Positions 7,838 to 15,785 of a DNA stretch of 64,000 bases are shown here, piece by piece. The notes under the pieces are model-generated. The model ran no database searches, was not told the DNA's origin, and worked only from the letters and a program-made list of their open reading frames with translations. Within the stretch, counting starts at the first letter, position 1. Each line of letters opens with the position of its first letter. Location of the stretch: positions 124,001 to 188,000 of the forward strand of contig NZ_CP081959.1 in the NCBI RefSeq assembly GCF_019823105.1. The letters run 5' to 3'. Source of the stretch: Halobaculum magnesiiphilum (GTDB taxonomy: Archaea > Halobacteriota > Halobacteria > Halobacteriales > Haloferacaceae). Both the position numbers and the translations under genes were made by a program.

Positions 7838-8416
7838 TAGTGTTCAGATAAGCTGGTTCCATGCGAAGGCGAACGCTTGAAGCCAATGTTCGACGGTATC
7901 TGCTTCGGCATGGCTGAAACAGTTTGAGAACTGGTTTGTTCGACGTTTTAGTTCTCGAAAGACACATTCGACGCTGTTCCGAGTACCGTGTTTCTCGTAT
8001 CTGTACTCGAGGCTGTGACAGTGGAGAGCTGCTTGCAGCCACGGTGCAGAATCGACGAGAAAGAGCGCATCATCGACGAGATGTTTCTCGCGAAGTTCGG
8101 CGAGAAACATCTCGATAATCGCTTGATTTCTCGTCGGAGAGAGCTTAACGTGCAGCAAGCGGTTCGTGTCGGGATCGACAGCTGCGTACAGCCAGAACCG
8201 TTCGTCGTTGAGTTGGATCACGGTCTCGTCAACCGCGACGTGATCCGGGTTCGCACCGTCGAGGGGCTGTAGATCTGCGTTCTGCACCCAGTTGTGAACA
8301 GTTGATCGACAGCGCTTGACACCCAATGTATCGAGAATCAAAACTGTATCCGAAAGTGATAGTACAGCCAGATGGAGTCGGATACCGGGCTTCATCGCGG
8401 GCTCGGGTGTCGCCAC
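7838..8416 (-). mobile_element. IS6-family element, right part lost
   Basis: The left terminal sequence (GTGTTCAGATAAGCTGG at about 7842) overlaps the end of the transposase gene, as is usual for haloarchaeal IS6 elements. No matching inverted end occurs to the right. The element stops inside the toxin gene at about 8407-8416, so it cannot move by itself. Confidence 0.7.
7844..8416 (-). CDS. IS6-family transposase, N-terminally truncated
   Basis: 190 residues. The DDE core is complete: VAVDETVIQL, LFLVDSAPW and ECVFRELKRR carry the three acidic residues, and the C-terminus WLQAFAFAWNQLI is that of intact haloarchaeal IS6 transposases. The sequence begins at ATPEPAMKPGIRLHLA, whereas full-length relatives have roughly 20-30 more residues before it. 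Those are gone because the frame joins the remnant of a toxin gene. Similar fragments occur at 36142 and 40803. Confidence 0.75.
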   Translation of the reverse strand: MATPEPAMKPGIRLHLAVLSLSDTVLILDTLGVKRCRSTVHNWVQNADLQPLDGANPDHVAVDETVIQLNDERFWLYAAVDPDTNRLLHVKLSPTRNQAIIEMFLAELREKHLVDDALFLVDSAPWLQAALHCHSLEYRYEKHGTRNSVECVFRELKRRTNQFSNCFSHAEADTVEHWLQAFAFAWNQLI

Positions 8417-8447
8417 GCTCGAAAATCAGGGTCTCTTCGTCGGTCAC
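8407..8447 (-). pseudogene. Start of a toxin gene cut by the IS6 relic
   Basis: A GTG at 8447 overlaps the stop of the antitoxin-like gene (GTGA) and opens VTDEETLIFERGD before the frame merges with the IS6 transposase region. In haloarchaea the gene after this kind of winged-helix protein usually encodes a PemK/MazF-like toxin starting with a similar acidic ERGD block. Only about 13 codons are left, so the toxin is dead. The identification rests on gene order and this short stub. Confidence 0.45.
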
Positions 8448-8767
8448 TGGTCGTCCTCGACGCTCGGGTGGGGTTCCTCGGGTGCGTGCTCGCGCCACGC
8501 TTCCTTGTCTTCTTCGCCGAATTGTTCATTGAACAGCGCTGTCACTCGCTCGTAGCCACTATATCCTTCGAGGCGTTCGGCGTCATCGGTCACCGCCCAG
8601 TACGTCGCCTTGTGCTCAACGAGGTCACGGCCCTTCAATCGCGACAGAGCGGTGCTAACCGCGCCCTCGTCGACGCCAATCTGGGAGGCGATTTCGTGGG
8701 CCTTGAACGCACGTTCCTCGTTGGCGACGAGGAACCCCAGTACCTGATCTGGGACAGAAAGATCCAC
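8444..8767 (-). CDS. MarR-like winged-helix antitoxin or regulator, start eroded
   Basis: From the GTG at 8767 the protein has 107 residues with a clear winged helix (KAHEIASQIGVDEGAVSTAL, residues about 22-41; LVEHKATYWAV). The frame stays open upstream and reads ISIDRDTFENTSEDEL before the GTG. The full-length relatives I recall start with MSIDRD, and here the start position reads ATA. The gene may therefore have lost its normal start and now use the internal GTG. The toxin partner downstream is destroyed. Confidence 0.7.
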   Translation of the reverse strand: MDLSVPDQVLGFLVANEERAFKAHEIASQIGVDEGAVSTALSRLKGRDLVEHKATYWAVTDDAERLEGYSGYERVTALFNEQFGEEDKEAWREHAPEEPHPSVEDDQ

Positions 8768-9150
8768 GAGCTCGTCCTCGCTTGTGTTCTCGAAGGTGTC
8801 TCGGTCGATGGATATCGTTGAATGTGGATACGGTATGTACTGTAAAGAGTGTTAGGAGTGAAAGCTACGAAAATAGTGGAGTTTAATTCTCTGTTGACCA
8901 TGGAGCGGTTCGAGGATCGCATGTATTGAGAAGACCAGCCTCAACTTCTGTAGAGCAGGTTGGACTCCATAGATTCTACATTTTGAGGCACTCGCAACGA
9001 TAATCGGGGGGAAGGTTTGTGGCAATTACACTCAGACGATCACTTCATCTCATTCTCATTTCAATATTGAATAACTTCTTCTACCCAGAGAAAGAAGACA
9101 CCAATCCAGTAGCCCAAAGGGGCCCTTTACACAATGTACAAACAATCAGT
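8768..9150. other. Divergent promoter region
   Basis: The stretch lies between the leftward antitoxin-like gene and the rightward MocA-like gene. A frame from 9019 joins the MocA-like gene but encodes a hydrophobic, non-conserved leader (contains ILISILNNFF), so I treat it as untranslated. No clear repeat was found. Confidence 0.35.
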
Positions 9151-9750
9151 ATGACACGCAAGAAGTTTCAGGCAGATCTCTCGATTGCGGGAGTTGTCCT
9201 CGCTGCTGGGTCAAGTCAACGGTTCGAAAAAGGAAATAAGCTACTATGGCATCTTCACGAAGAACCGATAGTGGCTCATGCGACCCGGACGCTGGTTAAC
9301 AGTGACATAGATACCATCGTCGTAGTTACTGGACACGACGCTGCGCGCGTAACGACCGCAGTTTGTGATTTACCCGTTAGCGTTGCATACAACCGGGAAC
9401 ACGATGCTGGGCAGTCGACATCTGTCGCCGCCGGAATTGATGCGATCCCAGAAGATATCGATGCTGTTGTCTTCGTGCTGGCAGACATGCCGTTCATCGA
9501 TACTGAAACTGTTGATACACTCGTTCAATTCTATCGAACTAAAGACGTAACAGCGGTCGCGGCTGGGTACGGAGGTCAACGGGGCCACCCCGTCTTATTC
9601 GACGTGAATCACTTCAGGAGGCTTGCTTCCGTCGAGGGTGATATCGGCGGCCGCCAGGTCTTCGAGGAGGCCGCACACTCAATTATCGTTGATGTGGATG
9701 ATCCTGGCGTAATACGCGATATTGACGAAATGGACGATATCAATAGATGA
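9151..9750 (+). CDS. MobA/MocA-like nucleotidyltransferase for molybdenum cofactor
   Basis: 199 residues from the ATG at 9151; the nucleotidyltransferase fold begins at once with GVVLAAGSSQRFEKGNKLLW, the nucleotide-binding motif with its Lys. VVTGHDAARV, AGQSTSVAAGID, VLADMPFI and GGQRGHPVLF complete the family pattern. Such proteins attach CMP (or GMP) to molybdopterin for enzymes of the xanthine dehydrogenase family. It opens the rightward catabolic cluster whose molybdenum enzyme is encoded at 17382-21326, so MCD cofactor supply for that enzyme is the likely job. Confidence 0.85.
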   Translation: MTRKKFQADLSIAGVVLAAGSSQRFEKGNKLLWHLHEEPIVAHATRTLVNSDIDTIVVVTGHDAARVTTAVCDLPVSVAYNREHDAGQSTSVAAGIDAIPEDIDAVVFVLADMPFIDTETVDTLVQFYRTKDVTAVAAGYGGQRGHPVLFDVNHFRRLASVEGDIGGRQVFEEAAHSIIVDVDDPGVIRDIDEMDDINR

Positions 9751-9771
9751 TTTGTCCAAGTTTGAGATCAA

Positions 9772-11709
9772 TCAGATCGTGGTGACTCGATTATACCCGT
9801 CGTTAACTGCAGCGGCGTCCCCCGGCAATAGGGCGACAACGAGGTAATCCGTATACTCCTTGAAGTACTCCACGACAGCCGCGATGCGGTCGGCATCAAT
9901 GGCCTCTAACGAATCAAGGAGCATGAACGGAACCAGTTCATGAACATCATGAACAAGGTAACCCGCGAGCGCAAAAACGAGGCCGGTCACTTCTCGTTCA
10001 CTCTCGGAGAGGTGAGACACGGTGTCTTCGTAAGCTGTTCCCTCAGCTGTTGTTCGGACAACGTGTAGATCAAATTGCGTTTCTGACGTCCCACGCCGGG
10101 TCTCGCCTTCACCCAGCGAGCGCCGTTCAATCCAGATGCGTTCGATGTTCTCGTATCCGAGTCGATCAATGAGCTGTTCCATATGGTCATTGAAGCCCGT
10201 TACAGCCTGGCGCTCTAAGTCCTCGATTCGGGTGCGGAGTTCTGCAAGCCGCTGGTTCACCGTCTCCCGCTCAGCTTCGAGTTCCGGAATCTCTGCGACA
10301 GCCTCCTCCACCTCCTCAATACGGTCATCTATCTCAGACAACTCTGATTTGAGTCGTTCGATGGTGACCTCGAGCTCGGTCTCGCGTCTATTGAGTTCGA
10401 GAACCCTCTCATTGTCATCAGGCTCCAGAGACTCAACGGCGCGCTCGGCCTCTTGGACGCGATCCCGAAGGGTAGCCCGCTCGTCTTGGAGTTCATCGAT
10501 CGTCGTCCGGTTTTGGCTGAGTCGCTCCTCGATCTGCTGGAGTTGCTGATCGATCTGTTCACGCCGCTGCTGATGTTTTTCCATCCGTCGCTTCCGGTCT
10601 TGTAGCTCATCTAACTCCGCGGAAATCTCACGACGCTCTTCCATCTTTTCCCGACGTAGGGCGCGCAGGTCAGACAACCGCTCCTCGATCTCCTCGCGAT
10701 CGACAACGGACCCGCAGGTCCAACACTGTAACCCTGGTTCCTCAAGAAGCTGATCTGTGGGATCCTCCGTTTCGGCGACGAGGGCATCCCGGAGGTCCGA
10801 ATCCGCGTCATCGAGTAGCTCATTGTTGAACTGTACGATGTTCTGAATACGATCTACGAGCGATCCAAGTGACCGTCGACGTTCTTGCAGCTCGCCCGTT
10901 TTACGACCGATTTCACTGATCTCTTCGAACGAGGTTGGAAATTCCTCTCGCTCCTCTCGAAGTTCGGATCGTTCGTTCTCTAGCGCTTCAAGCTGTTCCC
11001 GTTCGTCCTCGATACGGTCGGAAATATTCGACAACCGTTCGCGTGCTTCTTCAAGCTCAGTTAAAGCCTCTTGATGTTCCTCCTGGCGTTTTTGCATCTC
11101 GTCAACGGCAGTGTCAGCCTCGGTAATCTCTTCTCGGACGTCCTCCAATGCAGACCGCTTATCCGTCAAGGTGGACTGGATTTCCCGACGCTCTGACTGG
11201 AGTGACGTGAGCTCAGACTTGCGTCCTTTGAGTTCTTCGATCCGCTCGTCGATCTCCGCCCGCCGGGATTCTGTGTTCTCGATCTCCTGTTCGATACTTT
11301 TTGTATCAACTGGGTCCATGATAACCTCCCGGAGATCATCCCCCCGCGCGACACTCCGCCGGGCTTCATTCGACTCAAGCAAGAACGCAAAGCGGTCCGC
11401 AAGCGTCGGATCATCCAAGTACGGGTCGCCCCCGAAAGTTGTGGTGCCGTCTTTACGTTCAAGAGTTCGAGTATACGTCTCAGGGCCTATCTCGAGTTCG
11501 ACGATGCCCCTCTTGGCGTCTCCCTTGAGCGATACATCCGTACTTCCTAATGCAGCCATGATCGCTCGGAGGAACGAGGTTCGATTCGTCGCATTCCGGC
11601 CTTCAAGAACATTGACACCCGGGACGAGGGAGACTGTAGTCTCCTGTATCCCGCCAATCTGCTCAACGTGGAGGGTCGAGCCGACTTCGACCGGTGCGTC
11701 CGATTCCAT
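9772..11709 (-). CDS. Archaea-specific SMC-related protein
   Basis: 645 residues from the ATG at 11709; the longer frame upstream runs antisense to rdfA and is not used. N-terminal ATPase half with VNVLEGRNATNRTSFLRAI, a P-loop in which the usual Gly-Lys-Ser is replaced by Asn-Arg-Thr. Two long coiled-coil arms fill residues about 190-550, with CWTCG between them like a Rad50 zinc hook. The C-terminal half carries SHLSESEREVTGLVFALA (signature-like) and VPFMLLDSLEAID (Walker B-like). It follows rdfA by 52 bp on the same strand, a pairing I know from other haloarchaea. The role is probably in DNA or cell organisation. Confidence 0.8.
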   Translation of the reverse strand: MESDAPVEVGSTLHVEQIGGIQETTVSLVPGVNVLEGRNATNRTSFLRAIMAALGSTDVSLKGDAKRGIVELEIGPETYTRTLERKDGTTTFGGDPYLDDPTLADRFAFLLESNEARRSVARGDDLREVIMDPVDTKSIEQEIENTESRRAEIDERIEELKGRKSELTSLQSERREIQSTLTDKRSALEDVREEITEADTAVDEMQKRQEEHQEALTELEEARERLSNISDRIEDEREQLEALENERSELREEREEFPTSFEEISEIGRKTGELQERRRSLGSLVDRIQNIVQFNNELLDDADSDLRDALVAETEDPTDQLLEEPGLQCWTCGSVVDREEIEERLSDLRALRREKMEERREISAELDELQDRKRRMEKHQQRREQIDQQLQQIEERLSQNRTTIDELQDERATLRDRVQEAERAVESLEPDDNERVLELNRRETELEVTIERLKSELSEIDDRIEEVEEAVAEIPELEAERETVNQRLAELRTRIEDLERQAVTGFNDHMEQLIDRLGYENIERIWIERRSLGEGETRRGTSETQFDLHVVRTTAEGTAYEDTVSHLSESEREVTGLVFALAGYLVHDVHELVPFMLLDSLEAIDADRIAAVVEYFKEYTDYLVVALLPGDAAAVNDGYNRVTTI

Positions 11710-11761
11710 ATTACAGGTTAACAGTGACGCGTCTAAAACTCTAGCCTTTGTGAACCGTCGG

Positions 11762-12376
11762 TCAGCGTCGGCAGTCACAGCCACCTCGCTCAATGAGGTC
11801 GATTGAGTCATGTAGTGTGCCGCACGATTCACACGTAACTCGAACGTTGACCAGAACCTCGAATTCGCCGATGTCCAGCTTGTTACCGTCACGAAGTCTT
11901 TTGATCGAATCTTCGACCACTGCCTCCGTGCGATGTTGAATCGACCCAACCCGGTCGAGCTCATGCTCTTTTGAAAGGACATTCTTCTCTTTTTCCGCGT
12001 CGAGACAGTTTCGCAGATGCCGATATATCGTTTGATGGGAGCAGAACTTATCCATCGCTTTTTCAACGTTCACTCCCTCACGCTCAAGCGAAGACTTTGC
12101 TTCTAGCTGGACCGCTTCCAGCCGATTCTTGTCCGTGAGTAGACTGTGTAGATTCTCGACTCGCCCCTCAACAAGATCCACGTCAGCGGCCCTAAGTTCT
12201 GCGCGAAGAATTCGTTGATTGAACCGGTCCGCGAGGGAGCGTACGCTCGTTCCAGATTCTCCTCTATCTCCAACCCACCGTTCGACTAGTTCCGAATGGA
12301 TGCCGTCGAACCCGTATTCCGTCGCAACAGTTCCCACCTTGCAGCGACAAGGGGGTGCGTCCGCTGAATCTTCCAT
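11762..12376 (-). CDS. rdfA: Rod-determining factor RdfA-like protein
   Basis: 204 residues from the ATG at 12376 (MEDSADAPPCRCKVG). Family features are the CRCKVG start, SLADRFNQRILRAEL, HSLLTD, SHQTIYRHL, and the C-terminal VRVTCESCGTLHDSIDLIER followed by CDC, giving a Cys-rich, possibly zinc-binding end. RdfA was described in Haloferax as needed for rod-shaped cells. It is the first gene of a two-gene unit with the SMC-related protein. Paralogs are common on haloarchaeal plasmids, so this copy need not be the one controlling shape. Confidence 0.75.
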   Translation of the reverse strand: MEDSADAPPCRCKVGTVATEYGFDGIHSELVERWVGDRGESGTSVRSLADRFNQRILRAELRAADVDLVEGRVENLHSLLTDKNRLEAVQLEAKSSLEREGVNVEKAMDKFCSHQTIYRHLRNCLDAEKEKNVLSKEHELDRVGSIQHRTEAVVEDSIKRLRDGNKLDIGEFEVLVNVRVTCESCGTLHDSIDLIERGGCDCRR

Positions 12377-12465
12377 ACATTGTGTTACAAACGTACTTGT
12401 GTAACTCTTTCTGTTCACTCCCGAAGAGTTAAATAGAGAATCCAGGTATGTGCTACCGTAGCACC

Positions 12466-12924
12466 ATGAAGATCAACGGCGAACAGACGGTCGGTCAGCA
12501 ACGCGAACAGCTATGGGATACGATCCTTGAATCAGAGACACTTGAGGCGACGATCCCCGGCGCAAAAGAATTGAGCCGCGATGGCGACCACTACGACGGC
12601 ACTCTGGAACGGGGGTTGGCTGGTATTTCACTTACTCTCAGTGCGGATGTGGACGTTACAGAGAAGGAACAGCCTGCGTGGCTAGAGTGCGATATCGAAG
12701 GGGTGGATAACCGTATCAATAGTCGTGTCAACGGGACTGCAGAGGTTGAGTTTGAAGAGGGAGACGATGGGACGACAGTGATTGTCTACGACACGGAGTT
12801 TGAGTTTTCGGGCAAACTCGCCTCGCTTGGGTCTCGTATCATCAAACGAAAGGTGAACAGCGATCTAAACACGTTCTTTTCGAATCTTGAAGAGTACGTA
12901 GACGAAGAAGAACAACCTGTGTGA
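12466..12924 (+). CDS. CoxG-like SRPBCC protein
   Basis: 152 residues from the ATG at 12466. MKINGEQTVGQQREQLWDTI followed by TIPGAKEL is the opening of the carbon monoxide dehydrogenase subunit G (CoxG) family, with an SRPBCC fold that binds hydrophobic ligands; the amphipathic C-terminal helix may dock on the membrane. CoxG proteins accompany molybdenum hydroxylases and are thought to recruit or mature them. TTAAATAG near 12432 is the likely TATA box. It stands between the MocA-like gene and the transporter gene of the catabolic cluster. Confidence 0.85.
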   Translation: MKINGEQTVGQQREQLWDTILESETLEATIPGAKELSRDGDHYDGTLERGLAGISLTLSADVDVTEKEQPAWLECDIEGVDNRINSRVNGTAEVEFEEGDDGTTVIVYDTEFEFSGKLASLGSRIIKRKVNSDLNTFFSNLEEYVDEEEQPV

Positions 12925-13019
12925 CTCAACATGTCTGACTGTTGCTCAAAATTCATCCTGATCAATCCCGATCTAAGAGAAACATTTATTATAATCACTT
13001 CGGCACTGTATGACGCACC

Positions 13020-14306
13020 ATGTCACAATGGTCGTTAGCAAGTACCTTAGAGAGTGGTCCAGGATTCCGGGAAGGGATCGCTGAATTCGGTTCCCATCTC
13101 GATTTGAGCAAATTTGGGGCGGGGCTCACCGCGGCGGTGTTTGGCTGTACGGGGCCAGCACTCATCATCCTCAACGCCGCGAATGAGGGAGGGTTGACTA
13201 ACGCACAGGCAGTGTCATGGCTGTTTGGCATCTACGTCCTCGGCGGACTGCTGACGCTTGGGATGGCGTTGTACTACAAACAGCCAATCGTCGGTGCGTG
13301 GACAATCCCTGGTGCGGTGATGGTCGGCATCGTCCTCGCTGACTTTAATTTCGCACAGGCAGCGGGTGCGTATCTCGTATCCGGTATTCTGGTGTTCTTG
13401 ATAGGGATATCCGGTAAGTTCCGCGATCTCGTTGAATTCATCCCTCAACCGATCATCATGGGGATGATCGCCGGCGTGCTAATCGAGTTCACCATAGGGA
13501 TTATTACCGCCGTACAGAACGCACCATTGATCGCCGGTGTGGGGCTCATCGGCTTCCTCCTCTTTCATCGATTTGTTCCGAAGATACCCGGGATCGTCGG
13601 AGCAATCGGTCTTGGAATTGGAGCCGCAATCTGGCAGGGTTCAACTGCATTGACGAGCATCTCTATCTCGATCGCTCAGCCGATACTCGTTACTCCAGTG
13701 ATCTCACTGGAGTCGATCATAACGATCGCGATCCCGTTGACCGTGATGGTGATCGGTGCCGAGAACATGCAGGCTATCGGCGTCCTGCAGGTCGAGGATT
13801 ACGATCCACCGATCAACTCAATGCTTGTGTTTAGCGGGATCGGAGGGATGCTCGCGAGCTTTGTTGGTGGGCACAACGCGAACATCGCCGGGCCGATGAC
13901 AGCTATTACGAGCAGCGAAGAAGCGGGAGAAGACCGTGAGGGTCGATATGTCGCATCAGTTATTGCTGGCGTGCTGTTTGGCGCGTTCGGCTTCGTCGCT
14001 GCAGCGGCAACATCGATCGTCAACGCTGTTCCGGGTACACTCATCTCGCTTCTGGCGGGTGTAGCTATGATCGGGGTGCTGATTAGCGCGTTCGAGGGGT
14101 CATGGGTGAGCACCAGTCGGTACCAGTACGGGACGTTCTTCGCGCTCATCATCGGAATGTCCGGTCTCTCGCTGTTCGACATCGGGGCCCCCTTCTGGTC
14201 GCTGATTGGTGGAGTACTGGTGTCGCTCATATTAGAAACGGAGGATTGGCGTGAACTCTTCGGTGAGGACTCGGTTCCGGACTCCTCGCCGACTGTCGAT
14301 GACTGA
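13020..14306 (+). CDS. BenE-family benzoate/H+ symporter-like transporter
   Basis: 428 residues with about 12 hydrophobic segments. FGCTGPALIILNAANEGGL, KQPIVGAWTIPGAVMVG, PQPIIMGMIAGVL and FVGGHNANIAGPMTAITSSE are BenE-family signatures. BenE proteins import benzoate or related aromatic acids with protons. A TATA-like TTTATTA at 12985-12991, about 30 bases upstream of the ATG, supports a leaderless message. Its place next to acyl-CoA ligases and a molybdenum hydroxylase points to uptake of the substrate of this pathway. Confidence 0.85.
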   Translation: MSQWSLASTLESGPGFREGIAEFGSHLDLSKFGAGLTAAVFGCTGPALIILNAANEGGLTNAQAVSWLFGIYVLGGLLTLGMALYYKQPIVGAWTIPGAVMVGIVLADFNFAQAAGAYLVSGILVFLIGISGKFRDLVEFIPQPIIMGMIAGVLIEFTIGIITAVQNAPLIAGVGLIGFLLFHRFVPKIPGIVGAIGLGIGAAIWQGSTALTSISISIAQPILVTPVISLESIITIAIPLTVMVIGAENMQAIGVLQVEDYDPPINSMLVFSGIGGMLASFVGGHNANIAGPMTAITSSEEAGEDREGRYVASVIAGVLFGAFGFVAAAATSIVNAVPGTLISLLAGVAMIGVLISAFEGSWVSTSRYQYGTFFALIIGMSGLSLFDIGAPFWSLIGGVLVSLILETEDWRELFGEDSVPDSSPTVDD

Positions 14307-14368
14307 ACGATTTCGGCTGCGGCAACCTCACCAGTAGGTATAAGCCCAGTCGACGTTCAGTTTGGGGT

Positions 14369-15247
14369 ATGATATCGAGCAACTCCGAGGTCGTCGAACG
14401 ACTCGTCTCGGGAGCAGTCGACACCCACATGCACACCGCGCCGGGCGCGTTCCCCAGGCACGATACTGATTTTTCTGCTGCTCGATCGGCCGAGGACCAC
14501 GGAATGCGGGCGATCGTCACCAAGAACCATCACTTTGAGACTGCCTCACGTGCTCAGATAGTCCGCGAAGAGCTTGGATTCGAGATGTTAGGAGGGATCA
14601 CGCTCAACGAGTGGGTCGGCGGGCTAAACCACCACGCGGTTGACGGTGCTGCGAACTTCGACGCTGATATCGTGTGGATGCCTACGATCACAGCGGCCAA
14701 CCATCTCGAGAACGCTGCCGTCCAGATGTTCGAGACCGAAGAGGAGGAAAAGGGGGGCATTTCCGTTCTCAATGATAGCGGCGAGCTTACCGACGAGACG
14801 CTAACAGTGCTTGATCGCATCGCCGCCCATGAGATGGTCATCGGTCTCTCGCATCTCAGCCCCACAGAGTCGATCGCGCTCGTAGAGGAGGCCGTCGATC
14901 GAGGTGTCGAGGAGTTCCTCGTCCAGCACCCACACGCCAACTTCCTGAACTACACCCATGATCAAATGCGGACTATCACAGATCTCGGGGCTACCCTTGA
15001 GTTCCATTATATCTGCACAACGGAAATGATGGGGAACGCGGCCACAGTCCAAGACTACGTCGACGCGGTCGACATCGTTGGGCCTGAAAACGCTGTGATG
15101 GCGACAGATGGTGGGGCGACCGCCAATCCACCGGCAATTGAGCAGTTCAAGTCCTTTGTCGCAGCTATGTTGGATGCCGGCGTTTCTGAAGCTTCAATTG
15201 AGACGATGATAGTCGATAATCCGAGGCGAATATTCGATTTGGACTGA
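14369..15247 (+). CDS. DUF6282 family metal-dependent hydrolase-like protein
   Basis: 292 residues. The opening VDTHMHTAPG is a metal-binding His-x-His of the amidohydrolase or PHP type; VTKNHHFETASRA, GGITLNEWVGGLN, WMPTITAANH, GLSHLSPTE, VQHPHANFLN and MATDGGATANPP are further conserved blocks. This is the DUF6282 pattern. The protein probably hydrolyses a ring or amide bond, but no substrate is known to me. GTATAAG at 14338-14344 is a good TATA box for a leaderless start. It is co-oriented with the catabolic cluster. Confidence 0.78.
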   Translation: MISSNSEVVERLVSGAVDTHMHTAPGAFPRHDTDFSAARSAEDHGMRAIVTKNHHFETASRAQIVREELGFEMLGGITLNEWVGGLNHHAVDGAANFDADIVWMPTITAANHLENAAVQMFETEEEEKGGISVLNDSGELTDETLTVLDRIAAHEMVIGLSHLSPTESIALVEEAVDRGVEEFLVQHPHANFLNYTHDQMRTITDLGATLEFHYICTTEMMGNAATVQDYVDAVDIVGPENAVMATDGGATANPPAIEQFKSFVAAMLDAGVSEASIETMIVDNPRRIFDLD

Positions 15248-15304
15248 TCAGAGTGAACTATGCCATGACCGACACCCATTTGTAAGACGCCGGGAACCGG
15301 TTTT

Positions 15305-15724
15305 ATGCGTATGTCGGAGAATGTAGACCAGCAGATGGAGGAGTACTTTGAGACGATGCCGTTCCTCAATCGGATTGGCATCGAAGAAGCGACGGTGAAA
15401 GATGGGGTGGCCGAATTCCGAGTCCCCTATGAGGAAGGGATCACGAATCATACTGTTGTTCACGGCGGCGTCATGGCTACACTTGTCGACGCCACCGTGG
15501 CAGGCGCGATCCATAGCGACGCAGAAGCCACCCTCGACGAGATGGAGCCACTAACGATCAATATGGACGTCAACTATCACGCCCCTGTAACAGAGGGCGA
15601 GATCGTCGCTCGTGCGGAACTCGTCCAGCGAGGAGGGACAATCGCAGTCGGTGAGGCTGAGATCCACAATGAAGGTGAACTTGCCGTGTCGGGTCGCGCG
15701 ACCTACTTCCAGAAGTGGGAATAG
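15305..15724 (+). CDS. PaaI-type hotdog thioesterase
   Basis: 139 residues (an ATG at 15311 would give 137). TNHTVVHGGVMATLVDATVA is the hotdog-fold active-site helix of the PaaI family, followed by INMDVNYHAPVTEGEIVARA. PaaI enzymes hydrolyse CoA esters of phenylacetate-type or other aromatic acids, often to free CoA from dead-end products. The next gene encodes an acyl-CoA ligase, so the pair would form and release an aromatic CoA ester. Confidence 0.85.
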   Translation: MRMSENVDQQMEEYFETMPFLNRIGIEEATVKDGVAEFRVPYEEGITNHTVVHGGVMATLVDATVAGAIHSDAEATLDEMEPLTINMDVNYHAPVTEGEIVARAELVQRGGTIAVGEAEIHNEGELAVSGRATYFQKWE

Positions 15725-15785
15725 GGTTCACTCTGAGCAACCAGCAGAACACTTTTACCGAAAGTTGCCAAGATATTCATTAATC

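Noticed and set aside
9019-9150. N-terminal extension of the MocA-like protein
   Set aside because: The nucleotidyltransferase fold begins directly after the ATG at 9151, and the extension has no family resemblance.
11710-12066. 119-residue N-terminal extension of the SMC-related protein
   Set aside because: It overlaps the rdfA gene in another frame of the same strand, while the ATPase core begins after the ATG at 11709.
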